Virus record (IMG/VR): IMGVR_UViG_3300001749_000010
Location: 1-38,147 of that record
DNA length: 38,147 nucleotides
DNA from: a virus
Direction: 5' to 3' (one strand)
Shown here: one piece after another, positions 24,639 to 32,686 of the stretch
Layout: each line of letters begins with the position of its first letter
Numbering within the stretch: the first letter of the stretch is position 1
Position numbers and translations under genes: made by a program
Notes under the pieces: model-generated
The model's input: the letters and a program-made list of their open reading frames with translations, nothing else
The model's database searches: none
What the model was told of the DNA's origin: nothing

Positions 24639-25199
24639 TTATAACCCCAATAAGCTCAATAGTGCGCCTGCACCCATACCCCAAGGACCGAGAGTGGATA
24701 AGTACGCTTTAGCGCCAGTACCTGCAGCGCCTGCGATATCACCTTGCGCCAGTTGATCTACTCCGCGCAGTGCGGAAACGATAGGTACGCCAGTATCTAC
24801 TGGGAAATCCATACCTGCAGCATCCAGTGCATCTGCCCCTGAATCTACCATAGTAGTAGTTGCCGCATCCATAGGCATATCGCCCATACCTGCAATCGCA
24901 TCAGTTGGCGCTGTTGTGGCGATATCTGTAGGCATGTCCATACCTGCGTCAAAATAAGCAGGGTTTGAGCCTCTAAGTGCTTCAACCATGCTATTTTTAG
25001 CGCCTGATACTGCATCTGCAATAGGAGTGCTGTCGCCGGTCCACTTATCGTACATAGTGGCAGCATCAGCCATCAGCTCTTTATTCTGTGCGTACTCTTG
25101 CTGTTTGTTAGCGCTATCTATTCGGGCGCGCTCTAATTCAGCCTGTAAGAAGTCCGGCGTACCCGCTTGTGCGGCTGTTTTAAAATCTGCAAAGCGCAT
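24639..25199 (-). CDS. Small internal virion protein with hydrophobic C-terminus
   Basis: The 186-residue product has a helical N-terminal half, a low-complexity region rich in D, A, T and M with repeated PTD and PMDAAT units (residues about 88-135), and a hydrophobic C-terminus GPWGMGAGALLSLLGL that may insert into or associate with membrane. The layout fits a small ejection protein. The next genes on both sides are only 1-2 bp away. No family is recognised. Confidence 0.6.
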   Translation of the reverse strand: MRFADFKTAAQAGTPDFLQAELERARIDSANKQQEYAQNKELMADAATMYDKWTGDSTPIADAVSGAKNSMVEALRGSNPAYFDAGMDMPTDIATTAPTDAIAGMGDMPMDAATTTMVDSGADALDAAGMDFPVDTGVPIVSALRGVDQLAQGDIAGAAGTGAKAYLSTLGPWGMGAGALLSLLGL

Positions 25200-25201
25200 G
25201 T

Positions 25202-25960
25202 TTAGTTACTCCCGAAAGATTCATTCATGTTAGCAATTGGCGCGTTTGGATCAAGTGACGTAGCTTCACCAATGTTGAAATTACGTTTGCTGATATACTC
25301 TTGAATCTTCTTATCGCGCAATGCGTTGGCGAAGTCTGCACTGCCTAATTGCTGACTCCAAAGCTGGGCGGCTTCATCTCTGCCAGTACCTACTGCACCC
25401 ATTCTAGCCTGTTCATACGCATCATTGCGTGAACGTTCAAAATTACCCATGGCTTCATCGTAGGCTTGGTCACCTGCGCGTAAGCCTTGGTTACGTAATT
25501 TAGCTTCCATAGCTTCAGCACGTTGCTGGAACTGAGGGTCTAGTCGAGAAGTTTCACGACCGTATGCTGCATCTTCTGCCCTAGCGCGAATCTCATCAGG
25601 GTTATAGTCTAAGCCTGTAGGGTCGCCAAACTGACCCCATTCTGGACCTGCAGATAAATCCTGTTGCGCCCTATTAAGTGCATCTTGCTGCATTTGACTT
25701 AGTTGCCCTGCACCGCCCATCTGCTGTTCAAAAATAGCTTGCATTTCAGGTGATAGATTCTGGCTCTGCGTCCACTTAGTGACTTTCTCACCAGTTGCAG
25801 GGTCGATATGTTCTTCGGTATTCCACGTTTGGCTACCGAACGGGTTATATTGGTCCGGTCGGTTCGCGTAGTTTACATCGCGCGCCGTTACTCGGTTTTC
25901 AATACCCTCTTGTTTAGCTGCCCCTACCACATCAGGAGAACTACCACCTTTTTTACCCAT
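25202..25960 (-). CDS. Internal virion protein, BPP-1-like
   Basis: The 252-residue product begins MGKKGGSSPDVVGAAKQEG and contains NRPDQYNPFGSQTW, a pattern I recall from virion proteins of BPP-1-like podoviruses. The rest is helical and glutamine-rich. I chose the ATG at 25960 because AGGAGG lies upstream; a 20-residue longer form would overlap the GNAT-like gene. It is the first of four ejection-type genes. Confidence 0.65.
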   Translation of the reverse strand: MGKKGGSSPDVVGAAKQEGIENRVTARDVNYANRPDQYNPFGSQTWNTEEHIDPATGEKVTKWTQSQNLSPEMQAIFEQQMGGAGQLSQMQQDALNRAQQDLSAGPEWGQFGDPTGLDYNPDEIRARAEDAAYGRETSRLDPQFQQRAEAMEAKLRNQGLRAGDQAYDEAMGNFERSRNDAYEQARMGAVGTGRDEAAQLWSQQLGSADFANALRDKKIQEYISKRNFNIGEATSLDPNAPIANMNESFGSN

Positions 25961-25961
25961 T

Positions 25962-26396
25962 TTAAGCAACCTCCTGCTTAGGCAGACAAACACAATTTTC
26001 TTTAAGTAACTGCATGACAACGTAATCTACGCCATCTGCAAAACCATCTTTCATGCGGAATACTTCTGTGAACCCTATGTGTGTGTCTAGCTTAATAGCT
26101 TTCTTATTATCGCTAGGGATGAAGGCGTAAAGCACTTTTTTATCCGAAGCGTTGAAAATGTAATCTGAACACAACTCTAGAAATCCGTGTTTTAGCACCA
26201 TGGCAGACGTAATTAAAAAATGCCCTTGTACCGAGTTATTAGTCCAGTTATCCAGAACTAACGCCCCGACACGCTCTTCAGTGTCTAAATCTACTGCGAT
26301 TATACCGCTTGTATCCTCTACCTGCATTATCGGTAGATGGCTGTTTATCCATTCCCAGTCCGTAGGACCGTGAAAACTTCTATATTCGATCCTCAT
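25962..26396 (-). CDS. GNAT acetyltransferase-like virion-region protein
   Basis: The 144-residue product has the layout of a GNAT fold: an N-terminal strand and helix, a central strand VGALVLDNW, then a long helix followed by YAFIPSDNKKAIKLDTHIGF, which matches the end of acetyl-CoA-binding GNAT domains (xxNxxAxxLxxxxGF). T7 gp13, a protein of the internal virion region, has a similar fold, and this gene is in an equivalent place. It overlaps the nozzle gene by 4 bp. Whether it acetylates anything is unknown. Confidence 0.6.
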   Translation of the reverse strand: MRIEYRSFHGPTDWEWINSHLPIMQVEDTSGIIAVDLDTEERVGALVLDNWTNNSVQGHFLITSAMVLKHGFLELCSDYIFNASDKKVLYAFIPSDNKKAIKLDTHIGFTEVFRMKDGFADGVDYVVMQLLKENCVCLPKQEVA

Positions 26397-28039
26397 ATCA
26401 TCGGACCCCCTGCCTTATAAATAACGTCCCAGCCAACAAGTGTAAACGTATTGTACGCTTGGCCTCTGTAGGCTACCGCTGCATTTCGCCCTATGCCAGA
26501 ACTACCGTATATGGTGTTCCAACCTGAGTTAATATCAGCACCCCAGACCGCACCATCCCAGTTATCTACGTCCCAAATACCGATTTTAGGCGGTGCGGAC
26601 GCTACCGGAGTCGTGCTTTCTAGTGAAGTATAGTCGTATCTTGCCACTGCTGAAAAGGTTGGTTCTATTACACCTATAGTATCAGGGCGAATATACTGAA
26701 CTACCTTGTTTATACCTTGCAGGCCTAGCGGTGAAAAACTAGACAATACTGAGAATTCTATCGGGGTGGCGTTAACTGTAGGTGCTGGTGGCGGTGTGAT
26801 TTTTACGTCATCCACTTCAACGTCCATGTAGTTTACGCGCATAGAAGCGTCACCAAATACAACAGCGTTCTTCCAAGTGGCGAAAGAGCGAATAGCTAGG
26901 TCGCGCCAGAAACCCCAACCATCTACGGTAGTGTTGTAGAACAGCTGTAGAGGTCTAACCCCTTCCTTAACCGGCGTAGTGATTAAAATGCCGCCTTCAG
27001 AAGGGATGTAACGTACTGACCATCCGTTTAATGTGCTATCAGCTGCCATTAACCCACGAATGATACCTGCAACTCTGAAAGATGCCTGTATATCATCAGG
27101 GTTAGTGATTGACGTACCTTTTAGCAAGTCGCCCATGGATATCAGACCGTAAGTGGAGAGTAAATACAGCTCCCCGCCAACATCTGTAGCGAATTTTGGG
27201 CCTTTAGGCAGGTTACCTATGAAATATATACCCCGCAGCTCCCAAGTAGTGGCAGAGCTAGGGTCGTCGCCTTGGTATACTGCTACATCGCCTGCACTGC
27301 TGACACCGACAAACATATCATCTACGCCAGCACCACCATCTACGGACCAGTTGAACAAGCCGCGTAGTGAACCACCGCTTTTAAACTTAGGGCCAAATGA
27401 GAACTTAGTAGCTGCGCCAGCTATAGCGCCTAGACCTAAGTAATATGAATCTGGGCTGTTACGTTCTATAAACCATATGCGCTGCTTATGCAGAGCTACG
27501 AAGTTTATATCGGTTACAGTTACGCCTGTTATGCCAGTAGCCTGTGCCCACGTATCGCCAGTCACATCGTATGTAAACAGTCCGTTAAGGCTGTCTGCAT
27601 ACATCATTATCTTATCGCCTGCATCGGTTATGTACGAGATGTAAACACCGAAACCAGCATCCTCTGTCTGAGTGGTGAAGGTTACTTTATTAGTTGGTGT
27701 ACCTGCAGAAGCAGTTACATCGAAAATACCTTCGTTGGTGACTGCAAAAAGACGGTCTTCGCTACCGTCTTCTGCTAACCCATCAAATGGCATTATAGTG
27801 TTGACTGATATGCCTGTGGCTGCCTCGACTTCGATCTGCCACTCTCTATACCCTTTGCGTAACTTTATACCGCCATCGTCTGGAACTAGGTTGTACGTGT
27901 AAACACACACGTCTAGTGCGCCTTGTGCCAGTGGTGTGCGTGAATCTACGCCTTTATAAGGTGCAGGTATGCGCGTAGTTGCTGATTCTTGCCGTTTAGG
28001 TTTAGATAACCCGCCTCTGCGTACCGCATGAATAGCCAT
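26393..28039 (-). CDS. Tail nozzle/stabilisation protein (P22 gp10-like)
   Basis: The 548-residue product is beta-propeller-like and beta-rich. It starts with a basic arm and the pattern IPAPYKGVDSRTPLA, then LRKGYREW, as in gp10-like tail hub proteins of podoviruses. These form the nozzle below the adaptor ring and close the head after packaging. It is preceded with one-base overlap by the adaptor gene, the standard pairing. The family assignment is good although the detail is from memory. Confidence 0.75.
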   Translation of the reverse strand: MAIHAVRRGGLSKPKRQESATTRIPAPYKGVDSRTPLAQGALDVCVYTYNLVPDDGGIKLRKGYREWQIEVEAATGISVNTIMPFDGLAEDGSEDRLFAVTNEGIFDVTASAGTPTNKVTFTTQTEDAGFGVYISYITDAGDKIMMYADSLNGLFTYDVTGDTWAQATGITGVTVTDINFVALHKQRIWFIERNSPDSYYLGLGAIAGAATKFSFGPKFKSGGSLRGLFNWSVDGGAGVDDMFVGVSSAGDVAVYQGDDPSSATTWELRGIYFIGNLPKGPKFATDVGGELYLLSTYGLISMGDLLKGTSITNPDDIQASFRVAGIIRGLMAADSTLNGWSVRYIPSEGGILITTPVKEGVRPLQLFYNTTVDGWGFWRDLAIRSFATWKNAVVFGDASMRVNYMDVEVDDVKITPPPAPTVNATPIEFSVLSSFSPLGLQGINKVVQYIRPDTIGVIEPTFSAVARYDYTSLESTTPVASAPPKIGIWDVDNWDGAVWGADINSGWNTIYGSSGIGRNAAVAYRGQAYNTFTLVGWDVIYKAGGPMI

Positions 28040-28773
28040 TACTGTCCAAATCCTGTATCAGGTACGTTTCGAATGTTTAAGTAAGGGTATGCATTAGATG
28101 AGCCTGCGTTCAACACCGGAGCACCTTTTTCGGTGCCTGTGATGAATGCGAAAATTTGGTTAAAGTCATCTTGTGCTTTAGTCGTATCAAAGCCGGTAGC
28201 GTCTAAGTATTTAAGTTTTAGATATCGGCTGATAAGTGTTCTATGGAACAGTGGTACTTGGTCGCCCGCAGTTATCTCATTGGTGTGTTCGAAAGGCTCA
28301 GTACCTGAACGCACCCAACCGTTGGATACATATTCAAAATTGATATCTAGGCCTACAGGTGGTGGGTCTGGATATACGTTAAATCTACCTTCAGCAATTC
28401 GGAAAGATGCGTAGATGGATGAGTTAGAGAAGTCACGCCCTTTAAGGTATGCCCAGTCTTCAGATGTAAGCGGGCCACCTAACGGTACTCGCTGGCTGCG
28501 CTCCCATACTGTTTGATTCATCATATATGCGAAGTCATCAGGCAGTGCATAGGCACCTGAATCACCGCTTTGCGTGAGGATTTGATGTTCTTTTAGAAGT
28601 TGCTCCCATGGATGGGCTTCTACTAGTTCTTCACCTGCAATGTTTAGCAGGTATCGCATTTTTATGAATGAAGGGTCTGCCGAAGCATAAGGGTCGATAA
28701 CAGGGGTAATCCCCACCTCAGCAGCGACTCTGTTTAAAATTTTATTTGCCGTGTCTAAGGTGGTGATTGCCAT
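28039..28773 (-). CDS. Head-tail adaptor (P22 gp4/T7 gp11-like)
   Basis: The 244-residue product begins MAITTLDTANKILNRVAAEV and contains SFIKMRYLLNIAGEELVEAH and the phrase ALPDDFAYMMNQT, typical of gp4/gp11-type adaptor proteins that form a 12-fold ring under the portal. It lies directly before the nozzle gene with a TAATG overlap and after the 224-residue head protein gene. AAGGAT lies upstream of its ATG. Confidence 0.8.
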   Translation of the reverse strand: MAITTLDTANKILNRVAAEVGITPVIDPYASADPSFIKMRYLLNIAGEELVEAHPWEQLLKEHQILTQSGDSGAYALPDDFAYMMNQTVWERSQRVPLGGPLTSEDWAYLKGRDFSNSSIYASFRIAEGRFNVYPDPPPVGLDINFEYVSNGWVRSGTEPFEHTNEITAGDQVPLFHRTLISRYLKLKYLDATGFDTTKAQDDFNQIFAFITGTEKGAPVLNAGSSNAYPYLNIRNVPDTGFGQ

Positions 28774-28783
28774 GGTCTATCCT

Positions 28784-29458
28784 TTATTCTTCTGCGATTT
28801 CAGGCGGTTTGCGAGCAGTGCGGCGGCGCTTAGGCTTTTCTTCCTCTTGCGCTGGCTTGTCTGCTGCCTTTACTTCCTCTTGCGCTGGCTTGTCTGCTGC
28901 CTTTACTTCCTGCATGTCAGCAAGCATCTGACGCATTTCAGCCATTTCAGCATCTTGTTTAGCGAGACGCTCTTCAAGTGCTTGTTTCTCTTCAACCAGT
29001 TTAGTCTGATCTGAGTACTCTAGGAAAGCTTTAGCTTTTTCACGTAGTGTAACACCACCACGAATACGGGAGATATCACCATCAGACACGCTTACTAGTT
29101 GTTCAACTGTCTTAACATGTAAGAACGACAGCTCTTCAACCATAGTGCGGCTGATCTGAGGCCATTCGCTTAGTGGTGTACCTTCAGAAGGTGCCTCTAC
29201 GCGTTGTTTAAACATATCATAGTGGCGTGGAAAGCGCTGTTTATCCGCGTGAGTAGCTGGGCGGCAAGCTTGTGCATCGCGCTTACCGGCAATGCGAATC
29301 TCAATGTATTCACGCTCTACGAAAATAGGTCGGCCTTCTTTTGCAGTGGCTTCTTTATCTTCGCGCTCTTTAAGGAAAAATTTAACCATTAACTGTGAGT
29401 CAGCTTCAGATTCACGGCCTTGCTGAAAATCGTTATGGTTTAGATCGTATGTTTGCAT
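28784..29458 (-). CDS. Conserved head-region protein with C-terminal coiled coil
   Basis: The 224-residue product belongs to a family found next to the capsid gene in related podoviruses. Recognisable parts are VKFFLKERED, EYIEIRIAG, PLSEWPQISRTMVEEL and a helix-hairpin-helix-like SVSDGDISRIRGG. A coiled coil follows (residues about 155-185), then two copies of EVKAADKPAQE and a basic tail PKRRRTARK. The basic tail could contact DNA. The duplicated segment comes from a perfect 33-bp tandem repeat. The family role is unknown to me. Confidence 0.65.
   Translation of the reverse strand: MQTYDLNHNDFQQGRESEADSQLMVKFFLKEREDKEATAKEGRPIFVEREYIEIRIAGKRDAQACRPATHADKQRFPRHYDMFKQRVEAPSEGTPLSEWPQISRTMVEELSFLHVKTVEQLVSVSDGDISRIRGGVTLREKAKAFLEYSDQTKLVEEKQALEERLAKQDAEMAEMRQMLADMQEVKAADKPAQEEVKAADKPAQEEEKPKRRRTARKPPEIAEE
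28841..28906 (-). repeat. Perfect 33-bp tandem duplication within a gene
   Basis: Bases 28841-28873 and 28874-28906 are identical. They encode an 11-residue in-frame repeat near the C-terminus of the head-region protein. The absence of differences suggests a recent duplication. Confidence 0.9.
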
Positions 29459-29482
29459 AGTGTTTATCTCTGCCTGTTAAAA

Positions 29483-29507
29483 GTAAAAAGCGAGGTTTCC
29501 CTCGCTT
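29483..29507 (-). terminator. Rho-independent terminator downstream of the capsid genes
   Basis: On the minus strand the stem AAGCGAGG/CCTCGCTT with a GAAA tetraloop (29507-29488) is followed by a T-rich run. It lies just after the 126-residue head gene. Because no strong promoter is seen after it, it probably attenuates rather than fully blocks transcription, giving more capsid mRNA than tail mRNA. Confidence 0.85.
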
Positions 29508-29512
29508 CTGGT

Positions 29513-29893
29513 TTACGCTACTGGTATTTCACCCCAGACATAAGCACCTGAAGGTACTGTCTGTCCGGTGCGGTTAACTGCACCAGTTGTCGCATCTAGA
29601 ACTGCATCAGGTGCTGTACTAGCGTCAGCGGCTACGAAAGCCACCTCATTGTTAACGTCCGCACCATTAACGGTGTTTACATCAACTGCAGCGGCCCCAA
29701 TGATGCCGGATTGATGCGCTACTGTATCTTCGATACGAGGCCAATCCTGCTCTTTAGGGTTGTAGTCACCTGTGTTAGTTCCTACGCTCGGCGCATTAGA
29801 TGCGCCTTTATTCATGCCGCCTGCCCAGTCCGCTGCAGTAACTTCGCCTGCGCGGGTGGTGCCGATTGCATAAGTAGCTAAGTTAGTAGCCAT
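29513..29893 (-). CDS. Putative head decoration or capsid-associated protein
   Basis: The 126-residue product is small, rich in alanine, threonine and glycine, and without charged clusters: MATNLATYAIGTTRAGEVTA at the start and PSGAYVWGEIPVA at the end. It lies between the capsid gene and a terminator, so it is likely made in large amounts with the capsid protein, as expected of a decoration protein. GGAGAAG precedes its ATG. No homology is certain. Confidence 0.6.
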   Translation of the reverse strand: MATNLATYAIGTTRAGEVTAADWAGGMNKGASNAPSVGTNTGDYNPKEQDWPRIEDTVAHQSGIIGAAAVDVNTVNGADVNNEVAFVAADASTAPDAVLDATTGAVNRTGQTVPSGAYVWGEIPVA

Positions 29894-29916
29894 GGTTACT
29901 TCTCCACATTTAGATT

Positions 29917-29943
29917 AAAAGGAGGGGGTAGTTTACACCCCCT
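29917..29943 (-). terminator. Weak terminator-like hairpin after the major capsid gene
   Basis: On the minus strand AGGGGG/CCCCCT (29943-29938 and 29928-29923) flank a 9-nt loop and are followed by CCTTTTAA. The short T run makes it at best an attenuator; it may instead stabilise the 3' end of capsid mRNA. Confidence 0.45.
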
Positions 29944-29951
29944 GCCTAATA

Positions 29952-30947
29952 TTAACCGTTAGCGTCGAAACGACCTTGAAGCATACGGCCTGAAGTAGTT
30001 AAGTTACCCGCCCAAGCCATGATCTGAACTTCAGCATCTTGGTTGGTAGCATAACGGCGGTTAGGTGATAACGGCACCATGTTACGATCCGCGTGTGGGC
30101 GGTAGTGAACATACTTAGTGTTAAGGAAGAAGGCTGTACCAGCTGGCGCGCCTGATCCGTTAGCACCGTTGTAGATACCACCATCCAAGCATACGTCCGC
30201 ATCCATGAACTTAACAGTTGCGAAACCTGCATCACCTGAATCAGTGTTAGTGAAGCGCTGCTGTGCCTGTAGAGATGCGATGTACGCATTCCATACAGTT
30301 GTGTCAGCCATGATTAGGTCAGGGCGTTCCATGCCACGTACCAACTCAGCCCACAAAAGGTTCCAATAGCCTTGGATTTTAGTAGGGTCTAAGCCGTTCG
30401 CTGCTGTTTGGTCAGATACTGCGTTCTGCCAGAAAGTGAACGTACCGCCATCGATGCCGCCATAAGCTGCCGCCGTGGGGTCTACAGGGATAGCTGCTTC
30501 CAGACCATCGATCTGTTTACCGCCAGCTGCTGTACCATCAGAGTACAAACCGCCGCAGATCAAGTTAGCCATGGTAGCTTCAGCTACTTCTAGGCGAGAC
30601 TCCATAAGATCGATCATTTTTTCACGACCGGAGTTCTGCAACTGCTCTAGGCCTGAAATTACTACAGGTACTGCAGCCTGTTTGATGTCGTATTCTGCGG
30701 CTGAAAGCACATCAGATACGCCAACTGGCAACAGATCATACCCAGAATACCAACCTGCGTTGTTGTTTTCTGCGAACGATAGTTCCTGAAGGATTTTAGT
30801 GCCGCCTGAGAAAGTCTTAATACGACCATTCTTTTTAAGTTTGGCAAGCAAGGCGTTGTTGTTTGTTACGTTATCTGCGATCTTGCGAGTACGAGATTCA
30901 ATCGTAGTCGCCATGATATCGCTGATATTTGAGTTAGCGAAAGCCAT
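29952..30947 (-). CDS. Major capsid protein
   Basis: The 331-residue product matches capsid proteins of BPP-1-like podoviruses: ATTIESRTRKIADNVTNNNA near the N-terminus, then KTFSGGTKILQELSFAEN, GWYSGYDLLPV and VVISGLEQLQNSG, and the C-terminal MVPLSPNRRY. I chose the ATG at 30947 because GGAGAG lies directly upstream; a 7-residue extension to 30968 lacks a site. It follows the scaffold gene and has its own promoter and a structured leader of about 150 nt, in keeping with high expression. An HK97-like fold is expected from the family. Confidence 0.88.
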   Translation of the reverse strand: MAFANSNISDIMATTIESRTRKIADNVTNNNALLAKLKKNGRIKTFSGGTKILQELSFAENNNAGWYSGYDLLPVGVSDVLSAAEYDIKQAAVPVVISGLEQLQNSGREKMIDLMESRLEVAEATMANLICGGLYSDGTAAGGKQIDGLEAAIPVDPTAAAYGGIDGGTFTFWQNAVSDQTAANGLDPTKIQGYWNLLWAELVRGMERPDLIMADTTVWNAYIASLQAQQRFTNTDSGDAGFATVKFMDADVCLDGGIYNGANGSGAPAGTAFFLNTKYVHYRPHADRNMVPLSPNRRYATNQDAEVQIMAWAGNLTTSGRMLQGRFDANG

Positions 30948-30963
30948 GGTTACTCTCCATAGA

Positions 30964-31119
30964 GTCAATAAAGAAAAAATACTTGTTGCTGAGTCCCTGC
31001 GTCTGCGCTGAAACCCTGCGCTTTATTGACCGTTCGCTATCTTTTTCTTGTCTGCTACCGAGGCTGGGACTAAAGATTTGAAAAGTCAAATGTGTATGTA
31101 GAATATTAGCGCAGGGTTT
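30964..31119 (-). promoter_or_regulatory. Capsid-gene leader with nested inverted repeats
   Basis: Two perfect inverted repeats lie in the gap between scaffold and capsid genes: GTCAATAAAG (30964-30973) with CTTTATTGAC (31021-31030), and AAACCCTGCGCT (31011-31022) with AGCGCAGGGTTT (31108-31119). They share bases 31021-31022, so the two stems compete in part. The first stem ends about 16 nt before the capsid ATG. This suggests an RNA switch or mRNA-stabilising structure. Confidence 0.6.
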
Positions 31120-31131
31120 ACACTAGATCAA
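31103..31131 (-). promoter_or_regulatory. Sigma70-type promoter for the major capsid gene
   Basis: On the minus strand TTGATC (31131-31126) and TAATAT (31108-31103) are exactly 17 bp apart. The -35 box contains the TGA stop of the scaffold gene. Transcription would start near 31096 and give a leader of about 150 nt. Confidence 0.65.
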
Positions 31132-32240
31132 CTATTTGCTGCATCATCAAAGGCAGCGTTTAACTGATCTCTTAGCGATAGTTCTCCACCGCCACCGCCT
31201 GTACCTAGTTGACGGCCTGAAATACTGCTCGCTGCAGCACGTTTTTGATCTAATGTTTGCTGATTGCCTTTTATCTGCGCATCGCGTTCACGCTGTGAGA
31301 TAACATTAGAAATTTCAGGATGTGCAGCACATGCGCGCTTATACGCGTCTTCTAGTGATACGTTTACACCGCGTTTAGATGCTAGTTCTATGATGTCTGC
31401 CATGTCTTCGCGTACATCGGCTAAGAACTCATGTTTTTCAGCAAATTTAGCAATTTCGCCGTTTGCTTGGTTTACACGTTGCTGTTGTTGCAGCTGTTGT
31501 GCTTGTTGAGCTTGCTGCATCAAGTTGTTAACAGGTGCTAGGCGTTCATTAAGCATGCGTTCTAGTGCAGCTGTCTGAGGGTCTGCAGCTGCCGGTGCTT
31601 GGCCTTGTGGTCCTGCAACTAGCACGTTGTCTAGTGATTCAATATCTACGCCGTACTGACCGATTAAGCGCGCTATCTCTTGCGCTTTTTGCTGGGGTGT
31701 GCCCATGCGCATTGTTGTCATTACACCGAAAGCTGCTTGCATCGCCTCCATTGGGGTGCTGAAGCCTTCCGCTGCCATGATCGGAGCAAACGATTGACTG
31801 ATGCTAGATAGCTGTTCGTGAGTTTGTCGCGCTTCTTTGGTGTTAGCCATGGAGTCGGCCATTTCTTTTTCACGTGACATGATTTTTTCTTGCAGAGGCC
31901 TTGGAATTTTTGACCACTGTTCACGCTCTTGTGGCCCCCAATTAACAGGAGCTTTAATACTGTTTTTGCTCGTATCCTGCTCTTGATCATCGGTGCCATC
32001 CTGTAGGTGGGGGGCTGCCGCGCCTTCGGCTGATTGCTCGGCAGAGGTAACATCACCCTCTGACTCGGCAGACCCCTCTTTTTCTGGATCGGTGTTATCT
32101 TGATCACCTTCGATGGCTGCGCTTGTATCTTGCTCGCCTTCAACTGCGTCTGTGATAACTTCCTGCGGTGTCTCTTCTAGCGAGCTACCTGCATCTATTG
32201 TGTCTATCGATTCGTTTAAAGCTTCTCTAATATCGCCCAT
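31128..32240 (-). CDS. Scaffolding protein (putative)
   Basis: The 370-residue product has an acidic, low-complexity N-terminal third (E, D, T and S rich, residues 1-95), a central helical part, and a glutamine-rich coiled coil (LMQQAQQAQQLQQQQR near residue 240), then a basic C-terminus with a glycine run GGGGGE. Acidic helical proteins encoded just before the capsid gene are typical scaffolds, with a C-terminal basic helix binding the coat protein. No protease motif is seen. The role is inferred from composition and position. Confidence 0.7.
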   Translation of the reverse strand: MGDIREALNESIDTIDAGSSLEETPQEVITDAVEGEQDTSAAIEGDQDNTDPEKEGSAESEGDVTSAEQSAEGAAAPHLQDGTDDQEQDTSKNSIKAPVNWGPQEREQWSKIPRPLQEKIMSREKEMADSMANTKEARQTHEQLSSISQSFAPIMAAEGFSTPMEAMQAAFGVMTTMRMGTPQQKAQEIARLIGQYGVDIESLDNVLVAGPQGQAPAAADPQTAALERMLNERLAPVNNLMQQAQQAQQLQQQQRVNQANGEIAKFAEKHEFLADVREDMADIIELASKRGVNVSLEDAYKRACAAHPEISNVISQRERDAQIKGNQQTLDQKRAAASSISGRQLGTGGGGGELSLRDQLNAAFDDAANS

Positions 32241-32258
32241 GATTATTTCCTCTGCCGT

Positions 32259-32678
32259 TTATCGTAAGCCGTGATCGTACATAGCTCGTTTAATTGTTTC
32301 AACCCGCTGCGCTTTAGCTTCTCGGGTTGCACCTGTCATCTCAGCACTGCGCTCTCTACGTTTACGTTCGAAGAAAGCTTCGCCACCATTATCTCCAAAA
32401 TCTTGGAGGTTGGTCACACCATGTTTTTTATTGTGTCGGCGTAACTGTGCCCTATCATCGATTAGCGTTCCATCGATAGGGCTTACAAACGGTTCAGGCG
32501 AACCTAATATTGCAGGTGCATTGGGGTCTACTCTGTACAGGTCTGCTTTATCAATAAGTTTACCAGTTTCAGGGTCTTGCACCCATGATCCACGTTCTGG
32601 CTTCTTATCTTTGCCGAAAATGCGGTCGTACTCTTCGTCGAACTCTTCAGAGTTTTTACGTGATCGGATATTAGACAT
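32259..32678 (-). CDS. Conserved podovirus head-region protein of unknown function
   Basis: The 139-residue product contains FVSPIDGTLIDDRAQLRRHN followed by KKHGVTN, a motif I recall from small proteins between portal and scaffold genes in related phages. The N-terminal half is charged and probably extended. It has no cysteines or membrane segment. The gene is 18 bp from the scaffold gene and 8 bp from the oxygenase gene. Family known to me only by context; function unknown. Confidence 0.6.
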   Translation of the reverse strand: MSNIRSRKNSEEFDEEYDRIFGKDKKPERGSWVQDPETGKLIDKADLYRVDPNAPAILGSPEPFVSPIDGTLIDDRAQLRRHNKKHGVTNLQDFGDNGGEAFFERKRRERSAEMTGATREAKAQRVETIKRAMYDHGLR

Positions 32679-32686
32679 GATGCCTC

